The notes beneath the pieces are model-generated. The model had not been told where the DNA came from and ran no database searches. It worked only from the letters and a program-made list of their open reading frames with translations. A program made the translations under genes and the position numbers. From an uncultured Dictyoglomus sp. (GTDB lineage: Bacteria; Dictyoglomota; Dictyoglomia; Dictyoglomales; Dictyoglomaceae), in the NCBI GenBank assembly GCA_938039765.1, contig CALHTV010000237.1:1-5321 (forward strand): a stretch of 5,321 nt of DNA, read 5' to 3'. Each line of letters opens with the position of its first letter. Position 1 is the first letter of the stretch. Positions 1 through 5,321 of the stretch are shown here, one piece after another.

Positions 1-336
1 ATAGGATTGAAGGATAATTTAACTGTAGCTCGTACTATGGCTTTTTCAGGTTTAGTTTTTGCTCAAATTTTTCAAGCATTAAGACTTTCTTTGAAAAGGA
101 GAAGGCATTTAATAAAAGAGGCTTTCGATAATAAATATTTAAGTTTAGCTTTAATTTTTTCTTTCATTTTACAATTATTAGTGATGTTTACTTCTATAGG
201 GATCAAATTTTTTAACTTAGGTGTTTTAAAGGTTAATGAATTCCTTTTGACTATTTTAGTTGGTTTGATGCCTATCTATATTTTTATAGGAGAGAGAATG
301 TATGAAAAGATTTTTAAGAGAACTTCTGATATATAG
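1..336 (+). CDS. C-terminal part of a P-type cation-transporting ATPase, probably Ca2+-type (5' end outside window)
   Basis: The frame is open from base 1 to a TAG stop and gives 111 residues, clearly the end of a longer protein. The fragment begins with a short run leading into ARTMAF (residues 10-15), which matches the start of membrane segment M8 in the C-terminal domain of Ca2+/cation P-type ATPases. Three hydrophobic segments follow, near residues 13-27, 46-68 and 80-97, which fit M8, M9 and M10. A basic loop (LKRRR, 31-35) lies between the first two, and a short charged tail (EKIFKR) ends the protein. Family members are inner-membrane pumps of about 850-900 residues that use ATP to move cations. 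The phosphorylation and nucleotide-binding domains would lie upstream, so ion specificity cannot be judged here. The TTG at 7 is not the real start. The 3' end overlaps the next gene by 35 nt, suggesting co-transcription and coupled translation. Confidence 0.8.
   Translation: MGLKDNLTVARTMAFSGLVFAQIFQALRLSLKRRRHLIKEAFDNKYLSLALIFSFILQLLVMFTSIGIKFFNLGVLKVNEFLLTILVGLMPIYIFIGERMYEKIFKRTSDI
288..294 (+). promoter_or_regulatory. Ribosome binding site of the LysM gene
   Basis: AGGAGAG lies 7 nt before the ATG at 302, inside the end of the ATPase coding region. It selects 302 over the in-frame ATPase methionine codon at 298, which is in another reading frame. Confidence 0.65.
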
Positions 337-703
337 TATTAGTTTTCTATTAATTGTGTTTCTTACGAGCCAACTTTTTTCTCTTGAAAGAAGACCATAT
401 GTAGAGAATTCAATCAAAATTGAAAGTAATGAGAGTTTAACCTCAAGGGTTACCTATACTCATGAGATTTCTCAAAACCAAACTACTACCACATTTTATG
501 TAAAGGAAGCTGAAGAGAAAAAATCCGAAGAATTAAAACAACCTGATAAGATTATATATGAGGTTAAGGTAGGAGATACTATGATTGGCATAGCTCAAAG
601 GTATGGGGTGGATTGGAGAGAAATAGCTAAAGTAAATAACTTAAAAGATCCAAACTATTTAGTAGTTGGACAAAAATTAATTATTCCTTTGAAGTCTAAA
701 TAA
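302..703 (+). CDS. Small membrane-anchored protein with one C-terminal LysM domain
   Basis: This 133-residue protein has a basic N-terminus (MKRFLREL) and a hydrophobic segment at about 9-27. No cleavage site or lipobox is obvious, so a signal anchor is more likely than a secreted form. Residues 28-83 form a polar linker rich in Ser, Thr, Glu and Lys, including a TTTT run at 61-64. Residues 86-129 form a single LysM domain, with the typical YEVKVGDT start, the IAQRYGV and I-KVNNL helices, and the ending VGQKLIIP. LysM domains bind N-acetylglucosamine polymers, chiefly peptidoglycan, so the protein probably tethers the membrane to the cell wall. No catalytic domain is present, and the specific role is unknown. 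The start at 302 has a good ribosome binding site and overlaps the upstream ATPase gene by 35 nt. The gene ends 11 nt before the -35 box of the tRNA-Phe promoter. Confidence 0.85.
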   Translation: MKRFLRELLIYSISFLLIVFLTSQLFSLERRPYVENSIKIESNESLTSRVTYTHEISQNQTTTTFYVKEAEEKKSEELKQPDKIIYEVKVGDTMIGIAQRYGVDWREIAKVNNLKDPNYLVVGQKLIIPLKSK

Positions 704-714
704 TTTATAAATAC

Positions 715-743
715 TTGTCTATACGAGGGTTATTTGGTATAAT
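715..743 (+). promoter_or_regulatory. Sigma70-type promoter for tRNA-Phe
   Basis: The -35 box TTGTCT (715-720, four of six consensus bases) is separated by exactly 17 nt from a perfect -10 box TATAAT (738-743). Transcription would start near 750, leaving a leader of about 6-7 nt before the mature tRNA 5' end at 757. The bases between the -10 box and the start (TCACTT) are not GC-rich, unlike many stringently controlled stable-RNA promoters. tRNA-Arg, about 90 nt further on, may share this transcript. Confidence 0.8.
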
Positions 744-756
744 TCACTTAAGGAGT

Positions 757-832
757 GCGGACGTAGCTCAGTAGGTAGAGCGAGGGACTGAAAATCCCTG
801 CGTCGGTGGTTCGATTCCACCCGTCCGCACCA
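757..832 (+). tRNA. tRNA-Phe (anticodon GAA)
   Basis: A complete cloverleaf can be folded by eye. The acceptor arms GCGGACG (757-763) and CGTCCGC (822-828) pair perfectly. The D stem is GCTC/GAGC (766-769 with 778-781), and the anticodon stem is AGGGA/TCCCT (783-787 with 795-799). The anticodon loop CTGAAAA (788-794) places GAA at 790-792. The T stem GGTGG/CCACC (805-809 with 817-821) closes a TTCGATT loop. The discriminator is A829, and the CCA end is encoded at 830-832. All stems are fully Watson-Crick and GC-rich in an AT-rich setting, consistent with a thermophile. Confidence 0.98.
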
Positions 833-895
833 TAAAAGGGGAGAAATATTAATAAAGATTTTGAAAAAGATATTATTTAATATAAAAAACCTAAA

Positions 896-915
896 TTCTA
901 AGACTTACTTTAGAA
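896..915 (+). repeat. Small inverted repeat between the two tRNA genes
   Basis: TTCTAA (896-901) and TTAGAA (910-915) are perfect complements around an 8-nt loop. The stem is AT-rich and weak, ends 9 nt before tRNA-Arg, and has no following T run. It could be a processing or spacer hairpin in a joint tRNA precursor, or chance. The rest of the 92-nt spacer is A/T-rich and shows no convincing separate promoter. Confidence 0.3.
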
Positions 916-924
916 ACTCTCAGA

Positions 925-1001
925 GCGCCCGTAGCTCAGTAGGACAGAGCAGCGGTTTCCTAAACCGCGTGTCGGGGGTTCGAATCCCTTCGGGCGCACC
1001 A
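925..1001 (+). tRNA. tRNA-Arg (anticodon CCT)
   Basis: A full cloverleaf is visible. The acceptor arms GCGCCCG (925-931) and CGGGCGC (991-997) pair perfectly. The D stem is GCTC/GAGC (934-937 with 947-950), and the anticodon stem is GCGGT/ACCGC (952-956 with 964-968). The anticodon loop TTCCTAA (957-963) places CCT at 959-961. The T arm is GGGGG/CCCTT (974-978 with 986-990), with two G-U pairs at its outer end, around a TTCGAAT loop. A998 and an encoded CCA (999-1001) complete the 3' end. This tRNA reads AGG, an Arg codon that is less frequent than AGA in the genes of this window. Confidence 0.97.
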
Positions 1002-1066
1002 GTGTTTGAATTTCCGCGTCACAACCTACCCTACGCTTCAATATATAAATATGGAGGTGGTATTTT

Positions 1067-1097
1067 TTGTAGCTTCTACCTACACTATAGTTATACT
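1067..1097 (+). promoter_or_regulatory. Possible promoter for the ABC ATPase gene
   Basis: TATACT (1092-1097) is a good -10 match, with TTGTAG (1067-1072) as a candidate -35 at a rather long 19-nt spacing. A second -10-like hexamer, TATAGT, sits at 1086-1091. Transcription would start near 1104, about 40 nt before the ATG at 1146. AT-rich sequence produces such matches easily, so this is tentative. The other explanation is read-through from the tRNA promoter. Confidence 0.3.
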
Positions 1098-1130
1098 TAT
1101 CACTTTCTTTAGAAAATTTTATTAAAAAAT

Positions 1131-1138
1131 AAGGAGGT
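1131..1138 (+). promoter_or_regulatory. Strong ribosome binding site of the ABC ATPase gene
   Basis: AAGGAGGT is a full-length match to the anti-Shine-Dalgarno sequence and lies 7 nt before the ATG at 1146. It fixes that start. Confidence 0.85.
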
Positions 1139-1145
1139 TGAAGAA

Positions 1146-2258
1146 ATGGCAGAGGTTAAACTGGAAAATGTAACTAAAAAATTTGGGGATGTAGTAGCAG
1201 TTAATAACGTTAATTTAGATATTAAGGATAAAGAATTTGTTGTTTTAGTAGGGCCTTCAGGATGTGGAAAAACTACAACTTTGAGAATGATTGCAGGACT
1301 TGAAGAGGTTACTTCAGGAAATATCTATATTGATGGAAGACTTGTGAATGATGTTCCTCCTAAAGATCGTGATATAGCGATGGTGTTTCAGAACTATGCT
1401 CTTTATCCTCATATGACTGTCTATGATAATATGGCTTTTGGATTAAAATTAAGAAAGTATCCTAAAGGCGAGATTGATCGAAGAGTAAAAGCGGCTGCTG
1501 AAATGCTTGGTATTGAAAATTTATTAAAGAGAAAACCTAAAGAACTTTCTGGTGGTCAAAGACAGCGTGTAGCTTTAGGACGTGCTATAGTGCGTGAACC
1601 AAAAGTTTTCCTTATGGATGAGCCCCTCTCTAACTTAGATGCTAAACTAAGAGTACAGATGAGAGCTGAGTTAAAAAAGCTTCAAAGGACTCTTGGTGTT
1701 ACTACGATATATGTTACTCATGATCAAACAGAGGCAATGACTATGGGTGATAGAATTGTAGTAATGAAAGATGGGGTAGTTCAACAAGTTGATGATCCAC
1801 TTACTGTCTACGAAAAACCTAATAATATATTTGTTGCAGGTTTTATTGGTAGCCCTCCAATGAATTTTATTGATGCTACATTATCATCAGATGCAAGAGT
1901 TCTAGATCTTGGAAGTTTTAAGCTTGGTATTCCAGCTGATATGCAATCCTTTGTGGCAGAACAAGCCAAGAATTATCTAGGTAAGAAAGTGATTCTTGGA
2001 GTAAGACCAGAGCATATCTATGAAGTAAGTTTAATTAAGACGGAAGATTTAATTCCAGAAGCTGTTGCTGATATGAAGGTAGAAGTGTTAGAACCAATGG
2101 GTACTGAAGTTTATCTTTATTTAGTCAGTGGTCCAGTTAGTATTGTAGCTAGAGTAGGCTCAGAGACTAAAGCAAGAATGGGAGAAAATGTAAAAGTAAT
2201 GTTTGACTTAAGAAAGATGCATTTATTTGATCCTATCACACAAGTATCTATAATTTAA
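1146..2258 (+). CDS. Sugar ABC transporter ATP-binding protein, MalK/UgpC/MsmX type
   Basis: This is a complete 370-residue cytoplasmic ATPase that would power an inner-membrane carbohydrate importer. The nucleotide-binding domain (about 3-235) shows Walker A GPSGCGKT at 36-43, the Q-loop glutamine Q82, the signature LSGGQ at 134-138, Walker B VFLMDEP at 154-160 with catalytic E159, the D-loop SNLD at 162-165, and switch histidine H192. The C-terminal third (about 236-370), with GVRPEH at 285-290, is the TOBE/regulatory extension typical of the MalK (CUT1) group. The length is normal for that group. No permease or solute-binding gene adjoins it, so it may serve several transporters as MsmX does; that is inference. 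The substrate cannot be read from the ATPase, though the GH57 genes downstream suggest alpha-glucan oligosaccharides. It ends in tandem stops (TAATAA), and the next gene begins 102 nt later after a stem-loop. Confidence 0.95.
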   Translation: MAEVKLENVTKKFGDVVAVNNVNLDIKDKEFVVLVGPSGCGKTTTLRMIAGLEEVTSGNIYIDGRLVNDVPPKDRDIAMVFQNYALYPHMTVYDNMAFGLKLRKYPKGEIDRRVKAAAEMLGIENLLKRKPKELSGGQRQRVALGRAIVREPKVFLMDEPLSNLDAKLRVQMRAELKKLQRTLGVTTIYVTHDQTEAMTMGDRIVVMKDGVVQQVDDPLTVYEKPNNIFVAGFIGSPPMNFIDATLSSDARVLDLGSFKLGIPADMQSFVAEQAKNYLGKKVILGVRPEHIYEVSLIKTEDLIPEAVADMKVEVLEPMGTEVYLYLVSGPVSIVARVGSETKARMGENVKVMFDLRKMHLFDPITQVSII

Positions 2259-2290
2259 TAATTTGGAGAAAGGGGTATTAGGTAATGATA

Positions 2291-2319
2291 AAGAAGGGGG
2301 ATGTAAAGTCCCCCTTCTT
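2291..2319 (+). terminator. Perfect 11-bp GC-rich stem-loop, likely (partial) terminator or attenuator
   Basis: AAGAAGGGGGA (2291-2301) pairs perfectly with TCCCCCTTCTT (2309-2319) around the 7-nt loop TGTAAAG. It sits 32 nt after the ATPase stop codon, the usual place for a terminator. The sequence after the stem (ATGTAAAGTTT) lacks a continuous T run, so a fully efficient intrinsic terminator is doubtful. It may instead give partial read-through into the GH57 operon or protect the 3' end of the ATPase mRNA. Confidence 0.6.
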
Positions 2320-2328
2320 ATGTAAAGT
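2301..2328 (+). repeat. 9-bp direct repeat spanning the stem-loop
   Basis: ATGTAAAGT occurs at 2301-2309, across the hairpin loop, and again at 2320-2328, directly after the stem. The copies are offset by 19 nt. No function is known to me, and the repeat may be incidental. Confidence 0.4.
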
Positions 2329-2331
2329 TTA

Positions 2332-2347
2332 ACTAACATGTGTTAGT
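2332..2347 (+). promoter_or_regulatory. Operator-like inverted repeat before the branching enzyme gene
   Basis: ACTAACA (2332-2338) and TGTTAGT (2341-2347) are perfect inverted arms around TG. The size suits a dimeric repressor such as those that control sugar genes. Its last base is the first base of the Shine-Dalgarno stretch, so a bound protein or an RNA hairpin here could affect expression. No clear -35/-10 pair was found beside it, which weakens the operator reading. Confidence 0.4.
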
Positions 2348-2354
2348 AGGAGGT
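2347..2354 (+). promoter_or_regulatory. Ribosome binding site of the branching enzyme gene
   Basis: TAGGAGGT is 6 nt before the ATG at 2361 and abuts the inverted repeat, so pairing of the repeat in mRNA would place a hairpin immediately upstream of it. Confidence 0.8.
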
Positions 2355-2360
2355 TTATAA

Positions 2361-3920
2361 ATGATAAAAAAATATTTTAATTTAGTTCTTCACTCTCATC
2401 TTCCCTATGTTAAAAAGGCAGGAAGATGGCCTTTTGGGGAGGAGTGGTTTTATGAAGCAATGTTAGAAACCTATATACCCCTCTCTATGGCCTTTTACAG
2501 GTTAATAGAAAAAGAAATAGATTGGAAATTGACCTTGGGCGTTACTCCAGTATTAGTTGAACAAATGCTTGACCCTTATATGATCTATGAGACGGAAAAA
2601 TATATAGAAAATAGAATTGAGCATGTTTATAAGGATTTAGAAATATTTGAAAAAGAAGGAAAAAAAGAGGCAGAGGTTGCCAAGTTTTATATTAATTATT
2701 ATAAAGATATCTTAGATTTCTTTAGAGATAAGATCTCAATGGATATTTTGGGCTATTGGAAGAAATTACAAAAGGAAGGTTATATTGAAATAATAACCTG
2801 TTCTGCTACTCATGCATATTTACCTCTCTTGAGGAAAAATTCTTCTATTTTTGCTCAGCTTTTTGTTGGAAAGGAGACTTACATTAAAAATATAGGAAAA
2901 GAACCAAACGGAATTTGGCTTCCTGAATGTGCTTACAAGCCTGGTTTAGAAAAGTTTTTAGACGAACTTGGAATAAAATATTTCTTTGTAGATACGCATT
3001 CCATTTTAGGGGGAGAAGCTTTAGGTTATCCTGATTTTCGTATTAAGAAAGAGCTTTCTAAAAGTGTGTATAACCCTTATTGGGTCTCAGATAGCGAGGT
3101 AGCAGTATTTGGAAGAGATAGTAGAACAAGTATGCAGGTATGGTCGGCAGAGTGGGGGTATCCAGGAGATGGAGTTTATAGAGAATTTCACAAAAAAGCT
3201 GATTCTTCGGGTTTACAATATTGGAGAATAACAGATAAGAGAAAAGGCTTAGGAGAAAAGGATGTTTATGATCCTCAAATAGCAAAAGGAAGAGTATTTG
3301 AGCATGCAGAACACTTTGTAGGGGTTCTTGAAGACGAAATAAAAACTGAGGGAATAATCACATCTATGTATGATACTGAACTTTTTGGACACTGGTGGTT
3401 TGAAGGAATATGGTTTTTGGAAAGAGTTTTTGAATTGTTGCATCAAAGTAATAAGGTTAAAAGTATAACCTCCTCTTTAGCTTTAGAGAAAAATCCTCCT
3501 AAAGAAAGAATTGAACTTCCTGAGTCTTCTTGGGGAAGAGGAGGGAAACACGAGGTTTGGTTAAATGACGAGACTATATCTTTGTGGGAAAAAATTTATG
3601 AAATAGAGGAAGAGCATGAATCTCTTATTGATAGGATAAAAGAAATGTCTTTAAATTTGTGGAAAGAGAAAGTAATAAAACAAATTTGTAGAGAGAAACT
3701 CTTACTTGAGAGTAGTGATTGGCCTTTTTTGATCACTACTGGACAAGCCAGAGAGTATGGTTGGAAGAGATTTGATGAACATTATAGTAATTACAAAACT
3801 CTTATAAATTATCTTGAGTTAAAAGAAGTTACAGTAAAAGATTTTGATTTCTTAAAAAAGTTAGAAGATAAAGACTCTCTATTTTCATTTATAGATTATA
3901 AAATTTTTGAAAGGAGGTAA
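2361..3920 (+). CDS. GH57 1,4-alpha-glucan (glycogen) branching enzyme
   Basis: This complete 519-residue protein is close to the roughly 520 residues of GH57 branching enzymes such as that of Thermus thermophilus. It would cut alpha-1,4 glucan chains and rejoin them as alpha-1,6 branches in the cytoplasm; no signal peptide is present. GH57 motifs occur in order: HSHLPY (11-16), CSATHAYLP (147-155), WLPECAY (186-192) with probable nucleophile E189, SMYDTELFGHWW (335-346) with probable acid/base D338, and SWGRGG (390-395). The loop-rich stretch at about 213-265 and the C-terminal helical domain (about 405-515, including SSDWPFLITTGQAREYGWKRF) are of the DUF1957 branching-enzyme type, unlike GH57 amylases. 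Some GH57 relatives with these motifs are mainly hydrolytic, so activity is inferred from family. The last codons (GAAAGGAGGTAA) double as the ribosome binding site of the next gene. Confidence 0.9.
   Translation: MIKKYFNLVLHSHLPYVKKAGRWPFGEEWFYEAMLETYIPLSMAFYRLIEKEIDWKLTLGVTPVLVEQMLDPYMIYETEKYIENRIEHVYKDLEIFEKEGKKEAEVAKFYINYYKDILDFFRDKISMDILGYWKKLQKEGYIEIITCSATHAYLPLLRKNSSIFAQLFVGKETYIKNIGKEPNGIWLPECAYKPGLEKFLDELGIKYFFVDTHSILGGEALGYPDFRIKKELSKSVYNPYWVSDSEVAVFGRDSRTSMQVWSAEWGYPGDGVYREFHKKADSSGLQYWRITDKRKGLGEKDVYDPQIAKGRVFEHAEHFVGVLEDEIKTEGIITSMYDTELFGHWWFEGIWFLERVFELLHQSNKVKSITSSLALEKNPPKERIELPESSWGRGGKHEVWLNDETISLWEKIYEIEEEHESLIDRIKEMSLNLWKEKVIKQICREKLLLESSDWPFLITTGQAREYGWKRFDEHYSNYKTLINYLELKEVTVKDFDFLKKLEDKDSLFSFIDYKIFERR
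3911..3918 (+). promoter_or_regulatory. Ribosome binding site of the GH57 glucanotransferase gene, inside the previous gene's end
   Basis: AAGGAGGT lies in the last codons of the branching enzyme gene; its final T is the first base of that gene's TAA stop. It is 5 nt before the ATG at 3924. This arrangement implies translation of the two enzymes from one mRNA, probably coupled. Confidence 0.85.
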
Positions 3921-3923
3921 AGG

Positions 3924-5321
3924 ATGGAAAAAGGGATTTATTTCTCTTTAGGAATTCACAACCATCAGCCTGTAGGTAATTTTGATTTCGTCATTGAGAA
4001 AGCTTATCAAATGAGTTATAAACCTTTTATTGACTTCTTTTATAATTATCCTAGCTTTCCTCTTAATGTACATTTTTCGGGTTATTTATTGTTGTGGATT
4101 GAGAAAAATCATCCAGAATATTTTGAGAAATTAAAAAAAATGTCTGAAAGAGGGCAAGTAGAATTTTTAAGTGGAGGATTTTATGAACCTATTTTGCCAA
4201 TAATACCCGATAAGGATAAAGTTTTACAGATCAAAAAGTTAAGCGATTATATATACGATAAATTTGGACAAAAACCAAAAGGAATGTGGCTTGCAGAAAG
4301 AGTATGGGAACCCCATCTTACGAAATATATCTCTGAGGCTGAAATAGAGTATGTAGTAGTTGATGATGCCCATTTTCTTTCCGTAGGACTTAAAGAAGAG
4401 GAACTTTTTGGTTATTATCTTATGGAAGAGCAAGGCTACAAATTAGCTGTTTTTCCTATAAGTATGAAACTTAGATATTTGATACCTTTTGCAGAGCCTA
4501 AGGAAACTATAAATTACTTAGAGACATATTCTTCCTATGGAAAGGATAGGATAGCACTACTTTTTGATGATGGGGAAAAATTTGGATTGTGGCCTGATAC
4601 TTATAAAACTGTTTATGAGGAAAAATGGCTTGAGAGATTTGTAGAGGAATTGAAAAAAAATTTTTTAACAATAACACCTGTTAGTTTAAGTGACTACATG
4701 AAAAAAGTGCCTCCAAAAGGGAGGATTTATCTTCCTACTGCTTCTTATAGAGAGATGATGGAATGGGTCTTATTTCCAGATGCCCAGCATGCCTTAGAAG
4801 AACTTGTGGAAAAATTAAAAGGAGAAAGTACCTGGGATAAGTATGCCCCTTTTATAAAAGGGGGTTTTTGGCGAAATTTTCTTGCCAAGTATGACGAATC
4901 GAATCACATGCAAAAGAAAATGCTTTATGTATGGAGAAAAGTTCAAGATTATTCAGAAGATATGGAGAAAAAAGAGAAAGCCATTGAGGAGGTTTTACAA
5001 GGTCAAGCTAATGATGCATACTGGCATGGTATATTTGGAGGGCTTTATCTTCCTCATTTAAGAACAGCAATTTATGGGCATCTGATTAGAGCAGAGAAAT
5101 ATATAGAAGAAACTAAGTTTCATTACAACATTTTAGACTTTGATTGTGATGGTAATGAAGAGATATTAATAGAAACTCCAATATTTAACCTATACCTTTC
5201 TCCTACTTATGGGGGGTCTCTATTAGAATGGGATTTTAAGGAAAAACCCTTTAATCTTACTAATGTTCTTACTAGAAGAAGAGAGGCCTATCATTCTAGA
5301 TTATTTAATCTAAAAGAAGAA
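3924..5321 (+). CDS. amyA: GH57 4-alpha-glucanotransferase / alpha-amylase, AmyA-like (3' end outside window)
   Basis: The frame is open from ATG 3924 to the window end, giving 466 codons without a stop. GH57 motifs are IHNHQPVGN (11-19), GGFYEPILP (84-92), WLAERVWEP (122-130) with probable nucleophile E125, LLFDDGEKFG (212-221) with probable acid/base D216, and YLPTASYREMMEW (269-281). These match the 4-alpha-glucanotransferase subgroup typified by Thermococcus litoralis. After the barrel comes a helical domain (about 305-395, including GGFWRNFLAKYDESNHMQKK), then the start of a beta-rich domain (from about 398). The protein closely resembles my memory of Dictyoglomus thermophilum AmyA, about 686 residues, so roughly 220 residues are missing here. 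Such enzymes transfer alpha-1,4 glucan segments and may also hydrolyse starch. No signal peptide is present, so it acts in the cytoplasm. It starts 3 nt after the branching enzyme stop, in one operon. Confidence 0.92.
   Translation, partial: MEKGIYFSLGIHNHQPVGNFDFVIEKAYQMSYKPFIDFFYNYPSFPLNVHFSGYLLLWIEKNHPEYFEKLKKMSERGQVEFLSGGFYEPILPIIPDKDKVLQIKKLSDYIYDKFGQKPKGMWLAERVWEPHLTKYISEAEIEYVVVDDAHFLSVGLKEEELFGYYLMEEQGYKLAVFPISMKLRYLIPFAEPKETINYLETYSSYGKDRIALLFDDGEKFGLWPDTYKTVYEEKWLERFVEELKKNFLTITPVSLSDYMKKVPPKGRIYLPTASYREMMEWVLFPDAQHALEELVEKLKGESTWDKYAPFIKGGFWRNFLAKYDESNHMQKKMLYVWRKVQDYSEDMEKKEKAIEEVLQGQANDAYWHGIFGGLYLPHLRTAIYGHLIRAEKYIEETKFHYNILDFDCDGNEEILIETPIFNLYLSPTYGGSLLEWDFKEKPFNLTNVLTRRREAYHSRLFNLKEE

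Noticed and set aside
7..9. TTG at base 7 as a start codon for the first gene.
   Set aside because: The frame is open to the window edge, and the protein begins in the middle of a P-type ATPase membrane domain, so the true start is far upstream.
704..756. A terminator for the LysM gene before tRNA-Phe.
   Set aside because: No GC-rich stem or T run is present; the segment is fully explained as the tRNA promoter.
1003..1080. Possible degenerate CRISPR repeat (GTTTGAATTTCC... and TTTTTTGTAGC... resemble repeat ends of thermophiles).
   Set aside because: No unit of about 30 nt recurs at regular spacing, so there is no array in the window and the resemblance is only a few bases.
861..1112. An 83-codon + strand open frame starting with a TTG.
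   Set aside because: Its middle part (ARSSVGQSSGFLNRVSGVRIPSGAP) is the familiar false translation of a tRNA gene, here tRNA-Arg at 925-1001. There is no protein signature, and the start is an unsupported TTG.
3058..3285. A 75-codon minus-strand open frame inside the branching enzyme gene.
   Set aside because: It lies wholly antisense to a well-supported GH57 gene, has no recognisable motif, and is a composition shadow.
3249..3446. A 65-codon minus-strand open frame inside the branching enzyme gene.
   Set aside because: It is antisense to conserved GH57 motif 4 coding sequence and has no independent evidence.
3921..3923. A separate promoter for the amyA-like gene.
   Set aside because: Only 3 nt separate it from the previous stop codon, and I saw no convincing -35/-10 pair just upstream in the branching enzyme gene; operon transcription is simpler.
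4239..4433. A 64-codon minus-strand open frame inside the amyA-like gene.
   Set aside because: It is antisense to the catalytic-domain coding region, with no motif or ribosome binding site support.

Overview
The window is AT-rich bacterial DNA with strong AAGGAGGT-type ribosome binding sites. Two tRNA genes stand out as GC-rich islands, as expected for a thermophile. The truncated last gene closely resembles, from memory, AmyA of Dictyoglomus thermophilum (GH57). A Dictyoglomus species, or a close relative, is the best guess, but no database search was possible. All supported genes lie on the + strand.

Layout. (1) Positions 1-336 hold the last three membrane segments of a P-type cation (probably Ca2+) ATPase that began before the window. 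(2) Positions 302-703 overlap it by 35 nt and encode a small membrane-anchored protein with one LysM domain. (3) A clear sigma70-type promoter (TTGTCT, 17 nt, TATAAT) precedes tRNA-Phe(GAA) at 757-832. tRNA-Arg(CCT) follows at 925-1001, and both genes encode their CCA ends. (4) Positions 1146-2258 encode a complete MalK/UgpC/MsmX-type sugar ABC transporter ATPase. (5) A 102-nt gap carries a perfect 11-bp GC-rich stem-loop, a 9-bp direct repeat and an operator-like inverted repeat that touches the next ribosome binding site. (6) Positions 2361-3920 encode a complete GH57 glycogen branching enzyme with a DUF1957-type C-terminus. (7) A GH57 4-alpha-glucanotransferase/amylase starts 3 nt later, at 3924, and runs off the end of the window.

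The right half reads as an alpha-glucan module. The ATPase could power uptake of oligosaccharides, the branching enzyme makes alpha-1,6 branches, and the glucanotransferase redistributes or trims alpha-1,4 chains. The two GH57 genes are almost certainly one operon. Whether the ATPase gene belongs to the same transcript depends on the stem-loop. The left half (cation pump, LysM protein, tRNAs) has no evident functional link to this module.

I do not see a convincing previously undescribed system. The most interesting parts are the structured gap before the branching enzyme, the isolated ATPase gene, and a possible 24-residue hydrophobic peptide before the ATPase gene.
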